NCBI GenBank assembly: GCA_947624785.1
Contig: CANQLV010000011.1
Location: 1 to 64,000, forward strand
Length of the DNA: 64,000 nt
Direction: 5' to 3'
From: Akkermansia muciniphila
Lineage (GTDB): Bacteria > Verrucomicrobiota > Verrucomicrobiia > Verrucomicrobiales > Akkermansiaceae
Shown here: positions 1 to 10,585 of the stretch, in pieces
Position numbering within the stretch: the first letter of the stretch is position 1
Layout: the number at the start of each line of letters is the position of its first letter
The notes under the pieces: generated by a model
Seen by the model: only the letters and a program-made list of their open reading frames with translations
What the model was told of the DNA's origin: nothing
Databases searched by the model: none
Translations under genes and position numbers: made by a program

Positions 1-77
1 AGAGTAGAGAGTAGAGAGTAGAGAGTAGAGAGTAGAGAGTAGAGAGTAGAGAGTAGAGAGTAGAGAGTAGAGAGTAG
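1..77. repeat. 7-bp tandem repeat (AGAGTAG), 11 perfect copies
   Basis: The window opens with eleven uninterrupted copies of AGAGTAG, ending at position 77 where the pattern breaks into GGGG. The array may extend beyond the left edge. It lies in the intergenic space downstream of purA, past its terminator. A heptamer unit in non-coding DNA can vary in copy number between strains. Confidence 0.95.
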
Positions 78-103
78 GGGCGCAAAGAAAAAGGCGGAGA
101 AGG

Positions 104-146
104 CAAAAAAAGAGGGCCGTTCTGCGCTGGGGAAGCGGAACGGCCC
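104..146 (-). terminator. Intrinsic terminator of purA
   Basis: A perfect 9-bp inverted repeat (GGGCCGTTC at 114-122, GAACGGCCC at 138-146) is followed on the minus strand by an uninterrupted run of U encoded by the A tract at 105-111. It lies 40 bases after the purA stop. Confidence 0.85.
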
Positions 147-186
147 TTGAAGGTAAAGGGAGGCTTGGGAAAGCCGGAATGGGGGG

Positions 187-2065
<1,879 letters not shown>

Positions 2066-3454
2066 TCAGCGGAAATGCAGGGCGGAGCGGTGCGCCTCCG
2101 CGGGGACCAGCGTTTTCCAGATGTCTTCATCCGCGGCGATCATGCGCTGGATGTCCCGCGGCGTGTGGCGCAGCAGGAATTCATTGAAGAAGGGGACGTC
2201 CACCACCAGGCCGTTCGCCAGGAAGTGCTGGTACAGGTGCACGTACTGTTCCGGGGCGCGGAAGGTGCGCGCCGTGACGAATTCCCCGGATTTGCGGTTG
2301 AGCCAGGGGGAGACGTACAGGCGCGTTTTGTTCTGGAAGGTGCGGCCGAAGGATTCCAGGATGCCGCCGGGGATGTCCTCCGTCCATTTTTCCTTGAACA
2401 GTTCGTTCAGCAGGCCGATGGAGAGGGCGATGGCGATGGGCTCGTTCGTGTAGCGCGCCAGCAGCTCGGACAGGTTGTCAAAACGGGCCATTTTGGTAAT
2501 CAGCACGTTTTTTCCCAGGGCCTTCAGGCTGTCCGCGCGGTCCAGGAATTCCAGATGGTCCACGTCTCCGCCGCGGAGCAGGTTGTTCATGGAGATTTCA
2601 CAGATTTCCAGGCAGCGGTCCGCCTGCGTCTCATTAATGTGGGAGAGGAAGCATTTTTTCACCTGCGCCATGACTTCCAGGTGCAGGTTGCAGACGGGAT
2701 TGAAGCTGCCCCTCATCAGCACGATGGGGCGCTTGTACAGTACGTCCGCCGCCTGGGCTACCTGGCCGTTTGCCAGGAACAGGGTGGCCGGCGTCAGGCC
2801 GGATTTGACGAGCTGGAGCGCAAAAAGGCGGTTGTCCACCATGGAGAAGCCGTGGCCCTCAAAGCGGACGACGTCTATCTCCACGAGGCGGGGGTCCAGA
2901 TTGTCCACCAGGGATTCAATGAATTCCTCCAGCCGGTCCCTTTTGAAAAAGACAGCGTGCAGGATGTTGACGCCCAGGATGCCCAGATCCTTCATCTGGC
3001 TGTCGTGGTCCGGGTCGTTCAGGCGCACGTGGATGATCAGGTCGGACGGTTCCGCCTCCGGCTTCAATTGGAAGCGCACGCCTATCCAGCCGTTCCACGG
3101 GCCGTTGTCCCGGTAGCCCTTCACCTTCACCGTATTGCAGAAGGCGAAGAAGCGGGTGTCCTTGCCGCGCTTGGGTCCCAGACGGTTGACCAGCTGGGTG
3201 AATTCGTAATCCAGCATGCCTTTCAGGCGTTCTTCCGAGACGTAGCGCTTGACGGGGCCGTACAGGGTGTCGCTGACGGTCATGTCATAGGCGGAGATGG
3301 TCTTGGCCACCGTGCCGGCGGCTCCGGAGGCACGGAAGAACCAGTTGGCCGTTTCCTGGCCGGCGCCGATTTCCGCAAAGGTGCCGTAAATGGTGGTGGC
3401 CAGGTTGAGTTGGAGGGCTTTGTCCTGTGTTTGCGCTAATGCTTTGGAACTCAT
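2066..3454 (-). CDS. Conserved protein of unknown role with a NadD-like motif
   Basis: A 462-residue soluble protein without signal peptide or membrane segment. The N-terminal half contains runs such as YGTFAEIGAGQETANWFFRA and KTISAYDMTVSDTLYG, which I associate with a conserved family in cyanobacteria and Bacteroidota that is sometimes auto-labelled nicotinate-nucleotide adenylyltransferase. In support, residues 249-259 read GSFNPVCNLHL, which resembles the NadD (T/S)FNPxHxGH motif but has the first His as Cys and the Gly as Leu, so activity is doubtful. It is the third gene of an operon behind the penicillin-binding protein and the zinc-ribbon protein, 26 bases after the latter. The ATG at 3454 is preferred because an earlier ATG at 3526 lies inside the upstream gene and adds a non-conserved stretch. 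Confidence 0.6.
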   Translation of the reverse strand: MSSKALAQTQDKALQLNLATTIYGTFAEIGAGQETANWFFRASGAAGTVAKTISAYDMTVSDTLYGPVKRYVSEERLKGMLDYEFTQLVNRLGPKRGKDTRFFAFCNTVKVKGYRDNGPWNGWIGVRFQLKPEAEPSDLIIHVRLNDPDHDSQMKDLGILGVNILHAVFFKRDRLEEFIESLVDNLDPRLVEIDVVRFEGHGFSMVDNRLFALQLVKSGLTPATLFLANGQVAQAADVLYKRPIVLMRGSFNPVCNLHLEVMAQVKKCFLSHINETQADRCLEICEISMNNLLRGGDVDHLEFLDRADSLKALGKNVLITKMARFDNLSELLARYTNEPIAIALSIGLLNELFKEKWTEDIPGGILESFGRTFQNKTRLYVSPWLNRKSGEFVTARTFRAPEQYVHLYQHFLANGLVVDVPFFNEFLLRHTPRDIQRMIAADEDIWKTLVPAEAHRSALHFR

Positions 3455-3480
3455 GGAAGACGGGAACCGGTTCTGGATTT

Positions 3481-5037
3481 TCAGTTGGTGGTGGGAAGGA
3501 GGTTGCGGGTGGCGTCGCTCATCCATCCGGAATACAGCAGCTTGTCAATAATGACGGACTGGTTGCCGGGCAGGTCCGCGGGGTAGTGAATGAGCACGCA
3601 GGCGCGCACGGGGCCGTTGTAAAGGAGCTTGGTCAATTCCAGCGCCAGCGGGGAATACCTGTCCACGTACGCGTTCAGGCGCTCTCCGTTGGGGAATTCC
3701 AGGGAGAAGTTGATGTAGGCGGTGCTGCGGTAGCTTTCCGCGGAGGATTCCTCCAGGAAAGGCGGCTGGTAGATGCCGGGCATGCTGAGGGCTATTCTGA
3801 CGGGGACGGGCTTGGAGGGCTTTTTGGCTTCCAGCTCCGCCGGGAGCATGGGGGAGTAACCCTCCCAGGCTTCCCAGTCCAGCTTCCATTTGCCGGAGTC
3901 CCGGTCATACAGGAAGACGGCCGGGCGCACGGTGTTGTCATCCATCAGCACGGAGATCTGGAGCAGGTCCCCGTTCTTGGAGCTTTTCCCCGCTTCCTGC
4001 GGCAGGTAGTCCTTGTACCGCCCGTAGGAGGCCCAGTGAGCCATTTTGGGGCGCATGGTCTCGGGCTCCATCACGTAGTTGAGCCTCTCTTCGTCTGATT
4101 CCGCCATGCAGTAGAGGGCCAGTTCATTCATGGCCGCCGTGATTTGGGCGGAGACGGATTCCACTTCCCGGTCTTCCTCCTTGCGGGGATGGGTCATGAG
4201 CCGGTATCGCTGCTCCCTTTTTTCCAGTTCCGCCAGCAGATCCTTGTTCACTTCCAGGGAGAAGGCCGCTTCATGGTCCACAAACCGGTCTGAAATGTTC
4301 AGAATCTTGGAGCCTTCCGCCTCCATGTCCTTTCCGCGCAGGAACATGAACGCGCCCAGCGAGGCCAGCACCAGGCCGGACACAAAGAGCCAGATGTGCC
4401 AGGTGGGGCGGCGCTCACCGCGGGCGGCTTCGTGAGCGGTGGGCTGGTATTCCGGCTCCTCCTGCGCCAGGGAGGCGCTGCGGGCGGCTGTAATGGCAGG
4501 GGCGGCGTCCCCCTTTTCCTTCCGCTTGCGGATTTTGGTGGTGGGTTCCGCAGGAACGGAGATGGAGGGACCGGTAACGGCAATGCTCCGTTTATCCGTC
4601 TTTTTCTGCGGCGTAAGAGGCGCAAGCGGAGCGGTGGGCGTGGAAGCGGAGGGGCTTGGCTCCCGCGCGCCGTCCTGCCGGACGGAGCCTTCAGGTTTGG
4701 GAGCCTGGGCCGGGATTTCAGGCATCCGTTCCGGGGAGGGGGCGGCCGTTTCCTCCTGCCGGGTGGCCGTGACGGTGGAATGGCAGACGGGGCATTTCAC
4801 CTGGCACCCTATGCAGGAGAGTTTGACGGCAAAGGGATTGCTGCACACGTTGCAGCGGCAGGGGACGGCGGCCTGTTCCGCCGTTTCATCCTTGATTACC
4901 TCTTCCTGCCGGGCGGTGACCGGAGAGGCGCAGATGGGGCATTTTACCTGGCGTCCCAGAAAAGACGTTTTCACGGCAAAGAGGTTGCCGCATGACGAGC
5001 ATGTGCAGGCTACCGTATCCTGGGAGGGAGAGGGCAT
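3481..5037 (-). CDS. Zinc-ribbon membrane protein, single TM, exported C-terminal domain
   Basis: A 518-residue protein of unknown role. Residues 9-44 and 58-93 are tandem copies of one small cysteine module (CxCxxC then CPxC: C11, C13, C16, C33, C36 and C60, C62, C65, C82, C85), which should bind zinc in the cytoplasm. A Pro/Ala/Ser-rich and basic linker (about 95-210) leads to one hydrophobic helix at 213-233. The remaining roughly 285 residues should lie outside the inner membrane and match no domain I recognise. The gene sits 14 bases after the penicillin-binding protein gene and is almost certainly co-transcribed with it, so a link to cell-envelope growth is plausible but inferred. The layout (cytoplasmic sensor-like module, Pro-rich linker, TM, exported domain) is shared with the proteins at 19430-22357 and 25185-29585. 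Confidence 0.75.
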   Translation of the reverse strand: MPSPSQDTVACTCSSCGNLFAVKTSFLGRQVKCPICASPVTARQEEVIKDETAEQAAVPCRCNVCSNPFAVKLSCIGCQVKCPVCHSTVTATRQEETAAPSPERMPEIPAQAPKPEGSVRQDGAREPSPSASTPTAPLAPLTPQKKTDKRSIAVTGPSISVPAEPTTKIRKRKEKGDAAPAITAARSASLAQEEPEYQPTAHEAARGERRPTWHIWLFVSGLVLASLGAFMFLRGKDMEAEGSKILNISDRFVDHEAAFSLEVNKDLLAELEKREQRYRLMTHPRKEEDREVESVSAQITAAMNELALYCMAESDEERLNYVMEPETMRPKMAHWASYGRYKDYLPQEAGKSSKNGDLLQISVLMDDNTVRPAVFLYDRDSGKWKLDWEAWEGYSPMLPAELEAKKPSKPVPVRIALSMPGIYQPPFLEESSAESYRSTAYINFSLEFPNGERLNAYVDRYSPLALELTKLLYNGPVRACVLIHYPADLPGNQSVIIDKLLYSGWMSDATRNLLPTTN

Positions 5038-5051
5038 GGGAGAAGAAGGAG

Positions 5052-7577
5052 TTACAGGTGGATGAATTCCGGAACGGGGATGGTGATGGGCTTGGGAGCG
5101 GGCAGGGTGATGCTCGTGTCCGTATGGTCCGGGGAAACGGGGTCTGCGGAAAGGGCTTGCGCCTCCGGCACGTTTTCACCCGCGCCCAGCAGTTCATAGT
5201 TGCGGTTGGCCGGTCCCTGGTTCAGCTCCGTGTGGTAGGGGTCGTCCCCCTGGAGGATGGCCTTGGTGGGCAGGATGGGCGGCAGGGGCAGGATGCGGTT
5301 CTGCGCCGTAAAGGGGGAGACGGGGGCGGAGATGTCCTCCCCGTGGAGGTCGCAGAAGGGAAGGCTGGAGTCCCCCTTGCGGAGGTATTCAAACATGGTG
5401 TGGCGGCGGTATTTCTTGTCCACCGGGTCAATGTCATAGCAACTGTGCGTGGCTCTCTTCCCGGTGGTCAGGCAGATTTCCACCCGTTCCACGCTGGGCG
5501 GCGGCGTCAGTTCCCCGGCGGGGAAGAGGCGTTCCGCTTCCGTGACGGCGGCGCCCAGGACGGAGGCACAGGTGTCCGACGAGAAGGCCCCGTTGTAAAT
5601 GGGCTTTTTCCCTTCCAGGAAGCCTACCCAGATGCCGCAGGTGATGCGGCTGTCATAGCCGAACAGCCAGTTGTCCGCAAAGTCATACGTGGTGCCCGTT
5701 TTTACGCCCCCCTTGAAGTCCTTCGGCAGGTGCGGGGCTACGCGCTGGGCGGAGCCGTTTTTCAGGGAGGAATTCAGGATGTTGTGGAGCTGGAAGGCCG
5801 TGGCGGTGGAGGTGGCCCCCTTCCGCACCTGGGCGTTGTTCCGGGTTTCAATGGCCTGGTTGGATTCCCAGATCAACTGGCCGTCCTCATCTTCTATCCT
5901 GTCCAGGTAATAAATATCCTGCGGACGGGAGCCGCCGTTCGGAATGGCGGTGTAGGCCAGCGTCATTTCCTTCAGGGAGGCGGGTTCCGTGCCCACGAAA
6001 ATCTTGGGGCGGTAAACGGGGTTTACCTCCGTGCTGCCCGCTTCACGCACGGGTTTGCGGATGCCGAAGTCCGTCAGCTTTTTCACGAAGGGGGGCGTGC
6101 CCATGTCCATCCCCATGCGCAGGGAGGCGGCAATCTTGGAGGCGGACAAGCCGCGGTGGGCGGTAATCATGCCTTCATAGCGGTTTTTGGAGCTTTCCGC
6201 GCCCCATTCCCCCAGAATGCCTTCCGAACCGCCGATGCCCGTCAGGCGGTTGTCAATGGCGTCGTCCAGAATGCGGGTGACGGGGCTTTTGCCCGTGTCA
6301 AAGGCCGTGGCGTACAGGAAGGGCAGGATGGCGGTACCGGTGGGGCGGGCGCCGTCCTTGATGGCGTCATACTGGCGCTTGGTGTAGTCCCTGCCGCCGT
6401 GGTAGGCCAGAACGGCGCCGGACTGGTTGTCCACCACCAGGAGGGCTCCTTCCAGGTAGCGCGGCTTGTCCCCGGAGGCGCCGTGGTAGTCCGCGGCCTT
6501 CTGGTGGGGGTAGCCGGGGCGTTTTTCAATGTTTTCCAGGGCCTGTTCCAGGGATTTTCCGGTGATCTCCTGAAGCTTCCTGTCAAGGGTGGTGTAGATC
6601 TTGAGGCCGGCGGCATTCACACGGTCCTCCCCCAGATAGGCGGTGATCTCTGCGGAAATGCGGTCGTAAATATGGGAGACGCCGCGTTTCAGCGGCCTGG
6701 GGTTGAGCCCCAGGTCCATGGCGGAGAGGCGTTCCGCTTCATCCGGCGTGATGTACTTTTCCCGGGCCATGCGGTTGAGGACATGGTTGCGCCATTTCAG
6801 GTTGCTTTCCGGATTGTTGAGGGGGGAAAGGCCGTTCGGGTTTTTAATCAGGGCGGCGATGGAGGCGGCCTCCCGCGTGGTAAGGTCCGCCGGTTCCTTG
6901 CCGAAGTAGCCCAGGGAGGCGGCGCGGATGCCGTAGAACCCGCTGCCGAAGTAGACGCGGTTCAGGTAAAACTCCAGCACCTGGTCCTTGCTGTACCGTC
7001 CCGTAATACGGCGCGCCAGCGCTATTTCCACAAACTTGCGGCCGAAGCTGCCTTCATTCCTGGCCTTGGCCCGGTTCTTCAGGTCGTACGCGTTTCTGGC
7101 AAGCTGCTGGGTGATGGAGGAGGCTCCCTGGTTGGCGTCCCCGCTGTTGTGGATGTATTCCCTGCCTGCCCGCAGAATCCCCAGGAAGTCATAGCCCGGA
7201 TGTTCCCGGAAGCGGGAATCCTCCTGGGCGATCAGGGCGTTGACCATGGCGGTAGAAATCTTGTCCAGCGTGACGTAGCTGCGGTTTTCCACGTAAATGC
7301 GGCCTATTTCCTCCCCGTTCCGGTCGTAAATGATGCTGGGCTTTTCCAGGTCGTTAATGCGTTCCAGGTCAAATTCCGCCGCCCAGTTGTCATAGCGTTT
7401 CCAAGCCATCATGAAGCCGAAGTAGCCCACGGCCCCCCCGATGACGGCCAGAACCAGGCACCACAGTGCCAGCTTCCGGATGAAGCTCCAGAATCGCTTC
7501 CTGGGCTTGGCCTTGGGGTGGCGCCTTTTGTTGGCCTGCATGTGCCTGCGCGGAGCTTGTGAACTTAATTCAGCCAT
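5052..7577 (-). CDS. Class A penicillin-binding protein (PBP1-like) with altered transpeptidase site
   Basis: Inner-membrane peptidoglycan synthase of 841 residues. After a basic N-terminus and a TM helix (33-57) comes a GT51 glycosyltransferase domain with the catalytic EDSRFREHPG (E119) and GASSITQQLARN (151-162). The transpeptidase domain follows, but the box that normally reads SxxK reads TAIL at residues 415-418 (context RPTGTAILPFLY), so both the nucleophilic Ser and the Lys are missing. The second SxN box also appears lost (LSASKIAAS). The KTGT box is intact at 626-629. I infer a glycosyltransferase-competent protein whose transpeptidase is probably inactive or uses unusual chemistry. 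The start at the ATG at 7577 (MAELSSQAP) removes a 55-codon extension unlike the family. It is the first gene of a three-gene operon. Confidence 0.9.
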   Translation of the reverse strand: MAELSSQAPRRHMQANKRRHPKAKPRKRFWSFIRKLALWCLVLAVIGGAVGYFGFMMAWKRYDNWAAEFDLERINDLEKPSIIYDRNGEEIGRIYVENRSYVTLDKISTAMVNALIAQEDSRFREHPGYDFLGILRAGREYIHNSGDANQGASSITQQLARNAYDLKNRAKARNEGSFGRKFVEIALARRITGRYSKDQVLEFYLNRVYFGSGFYGIRAASLGYFGKEPADLTTREAASIAALIKNPNGLSPLNNPESNLKWRNHVLNRMAREKYITPDEAERLSAMDLGLNPRPLKRGVSHIYDRISAEITAYLGEDRVNAAGLKIYTTLDRKLQEITGKSLEQALENIEKRPGYPHQKAADYHGASGDKPRYLEGALLVVDNQSGAVLAYHGGRDYTKRQYDAIKDGARPTGTAILPFLYATAFDTGKSPVTRILDDAIDNRLTGIGGSEGILGEWGAESSKNRYEGMITAHRGLSASKIAASLRMGMDMGTPPFVKKLTDFGIRKPVREAGSTEVNPVYRPKIFVGTEPASLKEMTLAYTAIPNGGSRPQDIYYLDRIEDEDGQLIWESNQAIETRNNAQVRKGATSTATAFQLHNILNSSLKNGSAQRVAPHLPKDFKGGVKTGTTYDFADNWLFGYDSRITCGIWVGFLEGKKPIYNGAFSSDTCASVLGAAVTEAERLFPAGELTPPPSVERVEICLTTGKRATHSCYDIDPVDKKYRRHTMFEYLRKGDSSLPFCDLHGEDISAPVSPFTAQNRILPLPPILPTKAILQGDDPYHTELNQGPANRNYELLGAGENVPEAQALSADPVSPDHTDTSITLPAPKPITIPVPEFIHL

Positions 7578-7772
7578 GAAGATGAAGCAGGATTTGTCCT
7601 GGGAGGAGAAAAAACGTGCAAAAACCCTAGCGGATTCCCGTTTGTTTAGCAATACCGTACACTGTTGGCGAGTGAAAAAAGAAGGCATGCGCCCCGGGAA
7701 TCTCCCGGAACCCCCGCGGAACTCCGCAGCCCACTGAATCATCCTGCGTCCGCAGGACGCCCGGCTTTAAGG

Positions 7773-7797
7773 AAAAAGCGCGTCCGTTCCCCGCGCG
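7773..7797 (-). terminator. Probable intrinsic terminator downstream of pth
   Basis: On the minus strand GCGCG (7796-7792) pairs with CGCGC (7782-7778) and is followed by five U (A tract 7773-7777). It would end the moxR-DUF58-pth transcript. Confidence 0.55.
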
Positions 7798-7811
7798 TTT
7801 ATATATTCTAA

Positions 7812-7836
7812 CTGCCGCAAGGGCTTGCGGCGCTCC
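7812..7836 (-). repeat. REP-like hairpin repeat, copy 1
   Basis: On the minus strand this reads GGAGCGCCGCAAGCCCTTGCGGCA, with GCCGCAA pairing with TTGCGGC. It differs by one base from the copy at 31318-31341 and shares its core with those at 13134-13169 and 24998-25027. It lies 7 bases after the pth stop, in the sense orientation. Confidence 0.7.
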
Positions 7837-7842
7837 GGACGT

Positions 7843-8400
7843 CTAATGGTCCTGCACGGCGTTGAAAATGTTGCCTGCCTTCGTGATGCCGTGTTCCATG
7901 GTGTACAGCACGGCGTCCGCCGCCTTTCCCAGCATCACGTCCAGAAGCTCGCGTTCCTCCGGGCGGAATTTGCCCAGCACATGGCCGATCATCTCACCCT
8001 TGCCGCGGGGCAGCCCGATGCCGAAGCGGAGGCGCGGGAATTCCTGCGTGCCCATGTGGGCGATGAGCGACTTGATGCCGTTGTGGCCGCCGGCGGACCC
8101 CTTTTCCCGCAGCTTCATCACGCCCAGCGGGAAGTCCACCTCGTCATGGATGACGAACACGCTGCGCGGGTCCAGCTTGAAAAAGCGCATCATGGGGCCC
8201 ACGCACAGGCCGGAATCATTCATGAAGGTAGCGGGCTTCACGAGCAGCACGCCGGGGCCGGCCGCCAGCTCGCACTTGCGCTGCCTGTCCGCCTTGAACA
8301 CGGCGCCCCACGCGGCGGCCAGGCGGTCCACCACCATGAAACCCGCGTTATGGCGGGTGTCTTCATAAGTCCTGCCCGGATTGCCCAGGCCCACGATCAT
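7843..8400 (-). CDS. pth: Peptidyl-tRNA hydrolase
   Basis: Releases tRNA from peptidyl-tRNA that drops off the ribosome; cytoplasmic and normally essential. At 185 residues it has the usual length. Diagnostic stretches are the N-terminal MIVGLGNPGRTYEDTRHNAG (catalytic His in RHN), KPATFMNDSG, HDEVDFPLG and GSAGGHNGIKSLI. I use the ATG at 8400; a GTG six codons upstream (8418) is an alternative. It is the last gene of a run with moxR and the DUF58 gene, 136 bases after the latter. Confidence 0.96.
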   Translation of the reverse strand: MIVGLGNPGRTYEDTRHNAGFMVVDRLAAAWGAVFKADRQRKCELAAGPGVLLVKPATFMNDSGLCVGPMMRFFKLDPRSVFVIHDEVDFPLGVMKLREKGSAGGHNGIKSLIAHMGTQEFPRLRFGIGLPRGKGEMIGHVLGKFRPEERELLDVMLGKAADAVLYTMEHGITKAGNIFNAVQDH

Positions 8401-8536
8401 TTTAACAGGTGCGTCCACGATGGAAGAGAAGGAGAAAAGAAATGAGAACCGCCGCTTCCGGCGGCACGGAAGGCGTGCGGAAAATCCTGCACCCGTTCCG
8501 CGGCGCAATCAACCGTTCCGTGAGACAGCCGGGCGC

Positions 8537-9439
8537 TTATCTGCCCGCCTTCTTCTTCTGCCGCCCCATCAGGAACCCGGTCAGCACGTTTTCCAGGGCG
8601 TCCCCGGTTCTGACCAGTCGGTAATCCGCGTTGATGTCCGTGCAGATGCGGCGCGTTTCCTCCAGATAATTGGCCACGATGGCGCGGTACTCGTCCGCGA
8701 TGAGGTCCGGTTCCGTAATCAGGGAGCCGCCTCCCTCCATGTCCACGAAGCGGATGGGGCGGTCAAAGTCAAAGTCTATTTCCAGCTGGTCCACCAGGTG
8801 GAACACGGCTACGTCATGCTTGCGGAAGTGGAGGTGACGGAGGGCGTTTTTAAGCTCCTCCGTATCCGTGAACAGGTCGGAAAAAATCAGCACCAGGGCG
8901 CGGCGGCTCACGCGTTCCGCCAGTTCATGCAGGGTTTCCGCCAGCACGGTTTCCCCCTTGGGGTACTGCGTATCCATCTGGCTGATGAGAACGTTCAGGT
9001 GGGCGGGGCGGCGGGAGGCGGGGATGTGCAGCGTGGCGCCGTCCTTCGTCTGCCGGGAAAAGCTCAGCCCCACCGCGTCTCCCTGCCGGATGGCGATGTA
9101 AGCCAGGTTGGCCGCCAGCCTGCACGCGCGCATGTACTTGGACTCCACCTGTTCCGGGTGGTAGTTCATGGAGCCGGAAAGGTCCAGGACGATGTAGGCG
9201 CGCAAGTTGGTATCCGCCTCAAACTCCTTGATGTAATACCTGTCTGACCGGGCGTACGCCTTCCAGTCCAGCCGGCGCGTATCGTCCCCGGAAACGTACT
9301 TGCGGTACTCCGCGAACTCCACGGAGGAGCCGCGGTTGGCGCTTCTGTGGCGGCCGGAGACGTTCCCCGTCATGCTGTGGCGCGCTTCCAGGGGAAGATT
9401 CCCCAGGCGGCTGAGCAGGTCGTGGTTCAGGTACTTCAT
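8537..9439 (-). CDS. DUF58 family protein (MoxR partner)
   Basis: A 300-residue cytoplasmic protein of the DUF58 / von Willebrand A-like family. The conserved core RKYVSGDDTRRLDWKAYARS is followed by FEADTNLRAYIVLDLSGSM, whose DLSGSM is a metal-ion-dependent adhesion-type (MIDAS) motif. No membrane segment is visible, unlike longer DUF58 members. It follows the MoxR ATPase gene by 38 bases, the standard arrangement, and probably acts with it in chaperone-like maturation of envelope or respiratory complexes. The actual client is unknown. Confidence 0.93.
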   Translation of the reverse strand: MKYLNHDLLSRLGNLPLEARHSMTGNVSGRHRSANRGSSVEFAEYRKYVSGDDTRRLDWKAYARSDRYYIKEFEADTNLRAYIVLDLSGSMNYHPEQVESKYMRACRLAANLAYIAIRQGDAVGLSFSRQTKDGATLHIPASRRPAHLNVLISQMDTQYPKGETVLAETLHELAERVSRRALVLIFSDLFTDTEELKNALRHLHFRKHDVAVFHLVDQLEIDFDFDRPIRFVDMEGGGSLITEPDLIADEYRAIVANYLEETRRICTDINADYRLVRTGDALENVLTGFLMGRQKKKAGR

Positions 9440-9477
9440 GGGAGGGCTGGGAAAGGGGATGGATTACGCCGGAACGG

Positions 9478-10482
9478 TCAGACTTCCGCCGCCAGGCGCG
9501 CCACGGCCTTGCGGGGCGTGATGCCCTGGGACTCCGCGGCGAAGTTCGTGACCACGCGGTGCATCAGCACGGGTTCCACAATGGCGTCTATGTCCTCCTT
9601 GCGGACGATGTAGCTGCCCTGGAGAGCGGCGCGGGTCTTGGCCCCCAGGATCAGGAACTGGACGGCGCGGGGACCCGCGCCCCAGGCCACGTACTGCTTC
9701 ACCCATTCCGGAGAAGTCTCCAGGGAGGGGCGGGTGGCGCGCACCAGCTTCACGGCGTACTCGTAAATATGTTCCGGGACGGGCACGCGGCGCACCAGGT
9801 CCTGGTAAAAAATGATTTCCTCCCCGGAGAGGACGTGCTTGAGCTCCTCGCTGCGGTTTCCGGTGGTCTCACGGGCGATGCGCATTTCCTCCTCCTCCGT
9901 GGGGTAATCCACTTCAATCAGGAACATGAAGCGGTCAAGCTGGGCTTCCGGGAGGGGATAGGTGCCTTCCTGCTCAATGGGGTTCTGGGTGGCGAGCACG
10001 AAGAAGGGAGGCAGAAGGGTGAAGGTGCGGCCCATGACGGTGACGCGGCGCTCCTGCATGGCTTCCAGCAGGGCGGACTGGGTCTTGGCGGGGGCGCGGT
10101 TGATTTCGTCCGCCAGCACGATGTTGGCGAAGACCGGGCCCTTGATGAACTCGAACTGGCGCTTGCCGCCGGCGGAATCATCCTGGATGATGTCCGTGCC
10201 GGTGATGTCCGCGGGCATCAGGTCCGGCGTGAACTGGATGCGGTTGAAACTGAGGTCCAGCGTTTTTGCCACGGAGCTGATCAGCAGCGTCTTCGCCAGG
10301 CCGGGAACGCCCATCAGGAGCGCGTGCCCGCGGGAGAACAGGGCGATGCTCAGCAGCTCCACGACGCGCTGCTGGCCGATGATGATCTTGCTCAATTCCG
10401 CGGAAAGCTCCTTGTAAATGGCGCCGAGCCGGTCAATGGCGGCTACGTCGTCTTCGGGCAGAGAGGGGGTGGTGGGTTCCAT
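9478..10482 (-). CDS. MoxR family AAA+ ATPase
   Basis: A 334-residue AAA+ ATPase. Walker A is GVPGLAKT, Walker B is IVLADEINRAPAK, and the sensor region contains ATQNPIEQEGTYPLPEAQLDRF, all typical of MoxR. It should form an ATP-driven ring chaperone together with the DUF58 protein encoded directly downstream. It is the first gene of its operon and is divergent from aguB, the two starts being 103 bases apart. Confidence 0.95.
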   Translation of the reverse strand: MEPTTPSLPEDDVAAIDRLGAIYKELSAELSKIIIGQQRVVELLSIALFSRGHALLMGVPGLAKTLLISSVAKTLDLSFNRIQFTPDLMPADITGTDIIQDDSAGGKRQFEFIKGPVFANIVLADEINRAPAKTQSALLEAMQERRVTVMGRTFTLLPPFFVLATQNPIEQEGTYPLPEAQLDRFMFLIEVDYPTEEEEMRIARETTGNRSEELKHVLSGEEIIFYQDLVRRVPVPEHIYEYAVKLVRATRPSLETSPEWVKQYVAWGAGPRAVQFLILGAKTRAALQGSYIVRKEDIDAIVEPVLMHRVVTNFAAESQGITPRKAVARLAAEV

Positions 10483-10585
10483 ATTGCGAATTCATAACAC
10501 TTTTCAGGCCCTTTTCCACCAAATAATCGCGTCGCATTCATTTTCCCTGCTTGGAATGGGAGGTGAAACGGGGTAAGGAAGGGGC

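Noticed and set aside
1..77. Possible CRISPR array
   Set aside because: Units are 7 bases with no spacers; it is a simple tandem repeat.
4992..7562. An 856-codon plus-strand frame over the PBP gene
   Set aside because: Antisense shadow of the PBP gene; composition is non-protein-like and no start signal is visible.
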